A DNA stretch of 11,484 nucleotides from Rhodanobacteraceae bacterium. Lineage in GTDB: Bacteria > Pseudomonadota > Gammaproteobacteria > Xanthomonadales > SZUA-5. Below, piece after piece: positions 6,198-11,484 of this stretch. The position numbers and the translations under genes were made by a program. The notes under the pieces were generated by a model that was not told the DNA's origin, searched no databases, and was given only the letters and a program-made list of their open reading frames with translations. The stretch lies in NCBI GenBank assembly GCA_003233535.1, contig QIMA01000461.1:1-11484 (forward strand), read 5' to 3'. Each line of letters opens with the position of its first letter. The first letter of the stretch is position 1.

Positions 6198-7162
6198 GTG
6201 CGTCTGTGCAACGCACGGGTCGACGGGAATATCGAGTCAAGCTTGGCGGCTTTGCTCAAGCCTATGCACCCGGTTCGGTCGGCAATGTCGGCGTCGGCTT
6301 CGACATCCTCGGTCACGCGGTGGATGGGATCGGCGACAAGGTCATGGTCGAAGCGATCGAGGAACCGATCGTCCGCATCTGCGCAATCAGCGGTCTGGTC
6401 ACGAAACTGCCGCACGACGTTCAGAACAACACGGCCGGCCGCGCGGTCGCCGCCATGCGCGACGCCTTGGGTCTGACCAACGGATTCGAGATCGGCTTAG
6501 AAAAAGGCATCCCGCTAGGCTCCGGCCTAGGCGGTTCCGCCGCATCAGCGGTTGCCGCGGTCGTGGCAGCCAATGCGCTGCTAGACGAGCCTCTGCCGTT
6601 AGCAGAGCTTTACCCTTTCGCCCTGGCCGGCGAAGTCGCCGCCAGCGGCAGCGCCCACGGTGACAACATCGCTCCGCAGTTACTGGGCGGACTGGTCCTG
6701 ATCTGCGGCGACCGATTGATTCGGGTGCCGGTACCCGAACAGCTGTACTGCGCCGTGGTCCATCCGCATTTGGTGGTGGAGACCCGCCAATCACGCAAAC
6801 GCTTGCGCGCCCCCTATGGCTTAAGCAAGATCGTTGCACAAAGTGCGAACTTGGCCGGCGTGCTCGCCGGACTCTACAGCGGCGACTTAGAATTGGTCGG
6901 CCAGAACCTACGTGACGTGTTGGTTGAACCGCGCCGTGCGGCAATGATTCCTGGTTTTTTGGAGGTGCAGAACGCGGCCATGGAACGCGGTGCATTGGGC
7001 GCCAGTATCAGCGGTGGCGGCCCCAGCGTATTCGCTTGGTTTAGCAATCGGCTGCACGCGCAGTCGGCCGGCGTAGCGATGCGTCAGGCCTTCGAAGCGG
7101 CCGGTCTGAAAGCCGACCTGTTGGTCAGTCCGGTCGCCGCAGCCGGAGCCCGAGTGCTATGA
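6194..7162 (+). CDS. thrB: Homoserine kinase
   Basis: ThrB phosphorylates homoserine with ATP to O-phosphohomoserine, the substrate of ThrC. The 322-residue product is a GHMP-family kinase: an N-terminal AYAPGSVGNVGVGFDILG (23-40), the ATP-binding PLGSGLGGSAAS (107-118), and the C-terminal GASISGGGPSVFAW (269-282). The start is GTG at 6194 inside the end of thrA (GTGA overlap), with AGGAG (6182-6186) seven bases upstream, so translation is probably coupled to thrA. This start gives about 20 extra residues before the conserved first strand compared with the E. coli enzyme; no better start lies downstream. ThrA, ThrB and ThrC together convert aspartate semialdehyde to threonine. Confidence 0.97.
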   Translation: MSASVQRTGRREYRVKLGGFAQAYAPGSVGNVGVGFDILGHAVDGIGDKVMVEAIEEPIVRICAISGLVTKLPHDVQNNTAGRAVAAMRDALGLTNGFEIGLEKGIPLGSGLGGSAASAVAAVVAANALLDEPLPLAELYPFALAGEVAASGSAHGDNIAPQLLGGLVLICGDRLIRVPVPEQLYCAVVHPHLVVETRQSRKRLRAPYGLSKIVAQSANLAGVLAGLYSGDLELVGQNLRDVLVEPRRAAMIPGFLEVQNAAMERGALGASISGGGPSVFAWFSNRLHAQSAGVAMRQAFEAAGLKADLLVSPVAAAGARVL

Positions 7163-8460
7163 GCATGCGTTACCGCTCCACCCGCGCGTCGGCTGACACT
7201 CCCGGCGTAGAACTAGGCGCGGCACTCACCGCCGGCCTAGCCGCCGATGGCGGTCTTTATGTGCCGACCGAGTTGCCCACTATCGAGCTATCGGCGCCAA
7301 CGGTGCTTAGCGATACTGCGCGACGTTGGTTAACACCGTTCTTTGCTGATTCCAGCCTGGCCGACGCACTGCCAGCGCTGTGTACCGAGGCGCTGGAGCT
7401 GCCGCTGCCACGGGTGGCGATTGGCGATCATGGCGATCAGGTGTTGGAGCTGTTTCACGGCCCGACTGCCGCGTTCAAAGACTTCGGGGCGCGCTTTCTA
7501 GCCGCCTGCCTGTCTGCGCTGCGTCAGCCACAGGAGCCGATCCGAACCATTCTGGTGGCAACCTCCGGCGACACCGGGGCGGCAGTCGCGGGCGCCTTCC
7601 ATCGGCGCAGCGGCTTTCGCGTATTGATTCTTTATCCGGACGGGCGCGTGAGTGCGCGTCAGGCGCATCAGCTCGGCACCTACGGCGACAACATTCATTG
7701 TTTTCGCGTCGCCGGCAGCTTTGACGACTGCCAGCGCATGGTCAAGCAAGCCTTTAACGACCAACCGCTGCGCCAGCAGTGTTCGATTACTTCGGCTAAC
7801 AGCATCAGTTTGGGCCGCTTATTGCCGCAAGCGACCTACTACGCGCACGCCTGCGCCGCACGCTACGCTGAATCCGGCAAGGCCAGCAATCTGATCATTC
7901 CCACCGGCAACTTGGGTAACGCACTGGCAGCCATGCTAGTGCGCGCCTGTGGCGGGCCAATCGACCGGATCGCGTTGGCCAGCAACGCCAATCGCGTACT
8001 GCCCGATTTGTTTGCGCAACGCCATTACCGAGGCCGCGAAAGCGTGGCGACGCTGGCCAACGCCATGGACGTCGGCGATCCGAGCAACTACGAGCGACTG
8101 GCATGGCTATACCCGGGCGAATCGGTGTTTCGCGCCGGCATAGAGGCCGAGAGCGTTAGCGACGAGCAGATCCGCAAACGCATCCAGCTAAGTTATTTGG
8201 AATTCGGCTACGAGGCCTGCCCGCACACCGCTTGCGCACTGGAAGTGCTAGCGCGCAAGCGTGAGCAGGGCGATGACAATAGCTGGCTGATCGCGGCTAC
8301 CGCGCATCCGGCGAAGTTTGAAACCGTGGTTGAGCCGCTGCTCGGGCGCGCCGTAGCGCCGCCACCGGCGCTAGCGGCGCTGTTGACCAAGCCGAGCCGA
8401 TCGACAGCGCTGCCGGCCGCTTACGACGCCTTGCGAGCTGAACTGGTGGCTTTGGGCTGA
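7159..8460 (+). CDS. thrC: Threonine synthase
   Basis: ThrC is the PLP enzyme that converts O-phosphohomoserine to threonine and phosphate. The 433-residue protein has family length. The PLP lysine is K107 in HGPTAAFKDFGARFL. Also present are TSGDTGAAVAGAF (about 135-147), ITSANSISLGRLLPQ, the phosphate-cradle-like IPTGNLGNALAA, and NAMDVGDPSNYERL, all typical of the fold. The ATG at 7159 overlaps the thrB stop (ATGA), suggesting coupling; a second ATG two codons later is an equal alternative. It is the last gene of the operon. No clear intrinsic terminator follows: a 7-bp inverted repeat (CCTGAAC/GTTCAGG, 8462-8468 and 8500-8506) lacks a T-run. Confidence 0.97.
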   Translation: MSMRYRSTRASADTPGVELGAALTAGLAADGGLYVPTELPTIELSAPTVLSDTARRWLTPFFADSSLADALPALCTEALELPLPRVAIGDHGDQVLELFHGPTAAFKDFGARFLAACLSALRQPQEPIRTILVATSGDTGAAVAGAFHRRSGFRVLILYPDGRVSARQAHQLGTYGDNIHCFRVAGSFDDCQRMVKQAFNDQPLRQQCSITSANSISLGRLLPQATYYAHACAARYAESGKASNLIIPTGNLGNALAAMLVRACGGPIDRIALASNANRVLPDLFAQRHYRGRESVATLANAMDVGDPSNYERLAWLYPGESVFRAGIEAESVSDEQIRKRIQLSYLEFGYEACPHTACALEVLARKREQGDDNSWLIAATAHPAKFETVVEPLLGRAVAPPPALAALLTKPSRSTALPAAYDALRAELVALG

Positions 8461-8645
8461 ACCTGAACAAGTGTATCCAATCTAGTTTTATCGAACCCCG
8501 TTCAGGCTGGCTTCAATGGCCAAGCGCGAAAGTAGCCATCCATAAGGGGCAGTTGAGGACCGAGTCGGAGTTTTTCGATACTCGTCACTCACACTGCGGT
8601 CGCTGCTCGGATGATCCGTACACGTCGCTGCTCTTGCGTGTTCCC

Positions 8646-8674
8646 TTGGAACTTGCTCGCCTTCCGTCTACATT
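8646..8674 (+). promoter_or_regulatory. Candidate sigma-70 promoter of the PepSY-phoP-phoQ operon
   Basis: TTGGAA (8646-8651) and TACATT (8669-8674) are separated by 17 bases and match four of six consensus bases each. They lie about 25 bases ahead of the GTG of the PepSY gene, with no competing gene in between. Initiation would fall near 8681, within the palindrome described separately. Confidence 0.45.
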
Positions 8675-8728
8675 GCGCACAAGCGCAACAAGGAACCCGG
8701 TGAAAACGACCTCAACGCACAAGCGCAA
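8673..8728. repeat. Palindrome and 13-bp direct repeat around the start of the PepSY gene
   Basis: CGCACAAGCGCAA occurs twice, at 8676-8688 and 8716-8728, exactly 40 bp apart. The first copy belongs to a perfect 6-bp inverted repeat, TTGCGC-ACAA-GCGCAA (8673-8688), just after the predicted -10 element. The second copy lies in the first codons of the gene. Spacing of about four helical turns would put both on the same face of the DNA, as expected of paired operator sites. Confidence 0.5.
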
Positions 8729-8954
8729 GTCCAGCCGAGCTTGGCTGTTGGCCCTATTTCTGGGCTGCTCCTTCGCTGCCGTGAGTACGGACGCTGAGGC
8801 GCGCACGCTGCAGCAAGCTGTCGCCGAGGTTGAGGCCCAAACGGGCGGCAAGATCCTTTCTGCCGAGACCATTCGAGTGGGCCGCCAGGTGATCTACCGA
8901 ATCAAGGTACTCACCCCGGAAGGCCGAATTCAAATTTTTCAAATCCCCGCTTAA
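8700..8954 (+). CDS. Small secreted PepSY-like protein upstream of phoP
   Basis: The 84-residue product has a signal peptide: a basic start (MKTTSTHKRKSSR), a hydrophobic core (AWLLALFLGCSFAAV) and probable cleavage after AEA at 34. The mature ~50 residues (LQQAVAEVEAQTGGKILSAE, then VIYRIKVLTPEGRIQIFQI) follow the helix plus two-strand pattern of one PepSY repeat, a periplasmic module thought to inhibit proteases or modulate sensors. The frame is open upstream to 8553, but the GTG at 8700 is chosen because AAGGAA lies four bases before it and the signal peptide begins there. The Cys in the core does not fit a good lipobox. It lies 18 bases ahead of phoP, so a role in sensing by the PhoQ-type kinase is a reasonable inference. 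Confidence 0.8.
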   Translation: MKTTSTHKRKSSRAWLLALFLGCSFAAVSTDAEARTLQQAVAEVEAQTGGKILSAETIRVGRQVIYRIKVLTPEGRIQIFQIPA

Positions 8955-8972
8955 GACGCCAAGGAGTGCACG

Positions 8973-9653
8973 ATGCGAGTTTTGCTGGTTGAGGACGAAG
9001 CCCCACTGCGGGCAACACTGGCGGCGCGCTTACAGCGTGAAGGTTTTGCGGTCGACACCGCGTCCGACGGTCTCGAAGGCCTGTACTTGGCCAAAGAAGT
9101 GCCGTTCGACGTGGCGATTATCGATCTAGGTCTGCCCAAACTGAGCGGGATTGATTTGGTTCGCGGCCTGCGCGAATCCGGTCGTCGCTATCCAATCTTG
9201 ATTCTGACCGCTCGCGGCAGTTGGCAGGATAAGGTCGAGGGCCTCAAGTGCGGCGCCGACGACTATCTGGTCAAGCCTTTCCACATCGAAGAACTGCTGG
9301 CGCGGATGAATGCGCTAGTGCGACGCAGCGCCGGCTGGAGCAAGCCCGTCCTGGAGTGTGGCCCGCTGAAGTTGGACACCACCGCGCAGCAGGTGTCGGT
9401 GAATGACGAAGTTGTCGACCTCACTTCGTATGAGTACAAAGTGCTGGAGTATTTGGTCCTGCATGCCGGTGAGCTAGTTTCCAAGACAGACCTGACCGAG
9501 CACATATACGAGCAAGACTTCGATCGCGATTCCAACGTCATCGAGGTGTTCGTTGGCCGTTTGCGCAAGAAGCTCGATCCGGCTGGTGAGCTCAGGCCTA
9601 TTGAGACGGTGCGCGGTCGCGGCTACCGCTTCGCCCTGGCACGCACTACCTGA
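8973..9653 (+). CDS. phoP: PhoP-type response regulator (OmpR family)
   Basis: This is a 226-residue DNA-binding response regulator. The receiver domain (1-115) has the acidic pocket E7-D8-E9, phospho-acceptor D51 in IIDLGLPK, T79 and K101 in KPF; these positions equal those of E. coli PhoP. The stretches LTARGSWQDKVEG and GADDYLVKPFHIEE closely resemble PhoP itself. The C-terminal winged helix (about 127-223) includes LTSYEYKVLEYL, VIEVFVGRLRKKL and TVRGRGYRF. The start has AAGGAG at good distance. PhoP proteins control envelope, Mg2+ and cationic-peptide responses; which genes are controlled here is not visible. The next gene, its probable kinase, begins after nine bases. Confidence 0.93.
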   Translation: MRVLLVEDEAPLRATLAARLQREGFAVDTASDGLEGLYLAKEVPFDVAIIDLGLPKLSGIDLVRGLRESGRRYPILILTARGSWQDKVEGLKCGADDYLVKPFHIEELLARMNALVRRSAGWSKPVLECGPLKLDTTAQQVSVNDEVVDLTSYEYKVLEYLVLHAGELVSKTDLTEHIYEQDFDRDSNVIEVFVGRLRKKLDPAGELRPIETVRGRGYRFALARTT

Positions 9654-9662
9654 CCGGCGCCG

Positions 9663-11027
9663 ATGCGACCGCTTTCTTTAGCGGCGCGCACCATTGCCGC
9701 GGCCAGCGTGGTGCTGGCCGGGTTCTTAGGCCTGACTGGATTCGCCCTCGACCAGGCGTTCGAGCGTAGCGCCCTAGCGGCGCTGCGCGAACGCCTGCAG
9801 GGCTACGCCTACACATTCTTGGCCGGCACCGATATCGGCGTAACCGGCCGCGTCATTCTTCCCGAAGTGATGCCCGAACCGCGCCTAGAGCGGCCCGGTT
9901 CCGGACTATATGCACGGATGGCCGGCGGTGAGTTCAACTGGAACTCACCCTCCGGACTGGATCGCCAGTTGCCTTTCGAGGAGGTGCTCGCCCCTGGCGA
10001 ACTGAGCTTCCGCGGACCGCTGGAAAGCAGTGATGGAGATTTGTACGTCCTCAGCATGGGCATCGCTTTCGACTTGCCCGCCGACAAAGAAGCCCGCTTC
10101 ACCGTGCATTTTGCCGAACATGAGGGCGCTACCGAGGCGCAAAAGGGTGCATTCCGCGAAACCGTTCTGCTGCTCCTGGGTAGCTTGGGAATCTTGCTGC
10201 TTGCGGTGTTAGGCCTGAGCCTGCGCTGGAGCTTGAAACCATTGCGCGGGGTGGCCAAAGACTTGGAGCAAGTCCACGCAGGCGCGGCGCCAGAGCTGGC
10301 AGGAAGCTACCCGCGCGAGTTGCTCGGGCTAACCGAGAGTCTCAACCAGTTTATCCAAAGCGAGCGCAAGAACCTTCAGCGCTATCGAAATACGCTCGGC
10401 GATTTGGCCCATTCGTTGAAGACGCCGCTGGCGGTATTGCGCGGCCTGATCGAAAACGAAAAGGAGACCGAGCCTCTACGTGCCGGAACCGCCGAACAGC
10501 TGGAACGGATGGACGACTTGGTCGCCTACCAGCTGGCCCGTGCCGCCAAGAGCGGCCATCACACCTTTGTTGCGCCGATCCCGGTTGCGCGCTTTGCCGA
10601 AGACGTGGCCAGCACCCTGGAGAAGGTCTACGTAGCTAAGGGCGCGCTGTGCGAGTTCGAAATCGCCGACGGCGCCTGCTTCCGCGGCGAGCGCGGCGAT
10701 CTGATGGAACTGCTCGGCAATCTGCTCGATAACGCGTTCAAGTGGTGCACCAAGCGGGTTCTATTGCGAGTAGAGCTACTGCCCCGCGCCGACGGCAACT
10801 CGCGCGGCGGTCGATTGCGTCTGGTGGTTGAAGATGACGGCCCAGGAATCGCCGAAGATCGCATCCAAAAGATGCTCCAGCGCGGCGTGCGCGGTGACGA
10901 GCGGGTGCAGGGCCACGGTATAGGCCTGTCGATCGTCCAGGATATCGTCGCCAGCTATCAGGGCGAACTCAAGGTCGGGCGTTCAAAGGAACTGGGTGGT
11001 GCCCGGTTTGAAGTTGTACTTGGATGA
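9663..11027 (+). CDS. phoQ: PhoQ-type sensor histidine kinase
   Basis: This is a 454-residue inner-membrane kinase expected to phosphorylate the PhoP-type regulator encoded just upstream. Membrane segments lie at about 10-30 and 166-187, enclosing a periplasmic sensor of about 135 residues. A HAMP-like linker follows (188-235). The phospho-accepting histidine is H250 in DLAHSLKTPLAVLRG, similar to PhoQ. The ATP-binding domain has the N box GNLLDNAFKW (352-361), G1 DDGPGI (391-396) and G2 GHGIGLSI (417-424). The start is nine bases after the phoP stop with no good ribosome site, so coupled translation is likely. The sensor part lacks the dense acidic cluster of the enterobacterial PhoQ metal-binding face, so its ligand may differ. 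The symbol is given by context and the kinase core. Confidence 0.88.
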   Translation: MRPLSLAARTIAAASVVLAGFLGLTGFALDQAFERSALAALRERLQGYAYTFLAGTDIGVTGRVILPEVMPEPRLERPGSGLYARMAGGEFNWNSPSGLDRQLPFEEVLAPGELSFRGPLESSDGDLYVLSMGIAFDLPADKEARFTVHFAEHEGATEAQKGAFRETVLLLLGSLGILLLAVLGLSLRWSLKPLRGVAKDLEQVHAGAAPELAGSYPRELLGLTESLNQFIQSERKNLQRYRNTLGDLAHSLKTPLAVLRGLIENEKETEPLRAGTAEQLERMDDLVAYQLARAAKSGHHTFVAPIPVARFAEDVASTLEKVYVAKGALCEFEIADGACFRGERGDLMELLGNLLDNAFKWCTKRVLLRVELLPRADGNSRGGRLRLVVEDDGPGIAEDRIQKMLQRGVRGDERVQGHGIGLSIVQDIVASYQGELKVGRSKELGGARFEVVLG

Positions 11028-11048
11028 GGGCACAGAAGGACAGAAAGA

Positions 11049-11238
11049 GCGTGTTAGGAGAAGGAGCTAAGTGCGTTTTAGTGGCAACAGCTAGTGCGTT
11101 TTAGGAGATGAAGCTAAGAGCGTTTTAGGTTTAAGAGCCACGACCGCAACGCGGTCCCTAAAACGCACCTATCTCTTTCTCCTAAAACGCACTAATCCTT
11201 TGCCCCTAAAACGCACCTAGCTCCAGCTACTAAAACGC
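11049..11238. repeat. Mirror-arranged array: four direct and four inverted GCGTTTTAG units around a central hairpin
   Basis: The 9-base core GCGTTTTAG occurs at 11049 (one mismatch, GCGTGTTAG), 11073, 11096 and 11120. Its reverse complement CTAAAACGC occurs at 11158, 11182, 11206 and 11230. Spacings are 24, 23 and 24 bases on the left and 24, 24 and 24 on the right. The bases between cores are partly conserved too: read in the same orientation they follow a purine-rich GAGAAAGAG then CTAGGT-like pattern, so the true unit is about 24 bp. In the middle is the stem GACCGC-AAC-GCGGTC (11142-11156). The whole could fold as one long imperfect hairpin. It fills the gap between phoQ and a convergent gene. 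I do not recognise the family. Confidence 0.9.
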
Positions 11239-11259
11239 CCTTTCTTTGCCGTTACCGCC

Positions 11260-11484
11260 CTATTTCATAAACGCGCCGAAAATGCTCGCGCCGCGGCTGA
11301 GCAAATCGCTGGCGTCGACGTCACCGTCGCCGTCCGCATCGAGCAGGCTGTCGAGGATGCCGCCCTGTTTCTTCGGCGCGCCACCGACACGCTCGGATTC
11401 CTGGCCCAGCATGCTGGCCAGCCCACCCGAATCGAGCTGCTTGCTTTGCGTTGCCTTGCCTAGGGCCGCCATCACCATCGGTGC
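11260..11484 (-). CDS. DUF937 family protein with EF-hand-like Asp loop (partial, N-terminus off window)
   Basis: The minus-strand frame is open from the right edge to a TAG at 11260-11262, giving the last 74 codons. The segment MVMAALGKATQSKQLDSGGL followed by LASMLGQE resembles the C-terminal half of DUF937 (YidB-like) proteins, whose function is not established. Near the end, GGILDSLLDADGDGDVDASDLL contains a DxDGDxD pattern like a calcium-binding EF-hand or dockerin loop, then a short Gly/Phe-rich tail. An in-frame ATG occurs at 11478, but the family is longer and the frame continues upstream, so the true start is outside the window. The gene converges on phoQ, with the inverted repeat array between them. 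Calcium binding is a motif-based guess. Confidence 0.7.
   Translation of the reverse strand, partial: APMVMAALGKATQSKQLDSGGLASMLGQESERVGGAPKKQGGILDSLLDADGDGDVDASDLLSRGASIFGAFMK

Noticed and set aside
5662..6240. Minus-strand open frame of 192 codons across the end of thrA
   Set aside because: It is antisense to the dehydrogenase domain, Arg/Pro/Gly-rich with no recognisable domain, as expected for an out-of-frame reading of GC-rich coding DNA.
8462..8506. Inverted repeat CCTGAAC/GTTCAGG after thrC as a terminator
   Set aside because: The loop is 31 bases and there is no T-run after the right arm, so it does not fit an intrinsic terminator.
8553..8699. Longer version of the PepSY protein starting from TTG at 8553
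   Set aside because: It would place about 49 hydrophilic residues before the signal peptide and would include the predicted promoter in coding sequence. The GTG at 8700 has its own ribosome-binding site.
11049..11238. Regular repeats resembling a CRISPR array
   Set aside because: The repeated core is only 9 bases, the spacers are 14-15 bases and partly conserved, and half of the units are inverted. CRISPR repeats are longer, all in one orientation and separated by unrelated spacers. No cas genes are present.

Overview
This GC-rich window reads as chromosomal DNA of a gammaproteobacterium, most likely from the Xanthomonadales (Lysobacterales). Three things point there: a fused ThrA in a tightly overlapping thrABC operon, a small PepSY protein directly ahead of a phoP-phoQ pair, and a DUF937 protein with an Asp/Gly loop. 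This placement is an inference from gene content; no database was searched.

Left part (1-3000), mainly minus strand. Reading leftward there is a GYF_2+RDD membrane protein, a truncated alpha/beta-hydrolase remnant directly behind it, yebC, ruvC, and the start of a single-pass membrane protein with a Pro/Glu-rich periplasmic linker (TonB-like) that runs off the left edge. yebC and ruvC form the familiar pair: a translation/regulatory factor and the Holliday-junction resolvase.

Middle-left (3000-3740) is about 750 bases with no intact gene. It holds a collapsed diguanylate cyclase remnant (signal-peptide-like start joined to the last residues of a GGDEF domain), an 11-bp inverted repeat, a very strong intrinsic terminator pointing leftward (minus strand), and several palindromes upstream of thrA. 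Terminator and hairpins together suggest a short minus-strand RNA divergent from the threonine operon.

Middle (3741-8460) is the threonine operon thrA-thrB-thrC. The two internal junctions are 4-base stop/start overlaps (GTGA and ATGA), so the three products are probably translationally coupled. ThrA carries out the first and third steps from aspartate; ThrB and ThrC finish threonine.

Right part (8461-11027) is a signalling operon: a small secreted PepSY-type protein, a PhoP-type response regulator and a PhoQ-type sensor kinase. A plausible sigma-70 promoter lies ahead of it, followed by a palindrome and a 13-bp direct repeat spaced exactly 40 bp apart.

Right end (11028-11484) holds the most unusual feature: eight copies of a 9-bp core (GCGTTTTAG) at about 24-bp spacing, four in one direction and four inverted, around a small central hairpin. 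It sits between phoQ and the convergent 3' end of a DUF937 gene that enters from beyond the right edge.
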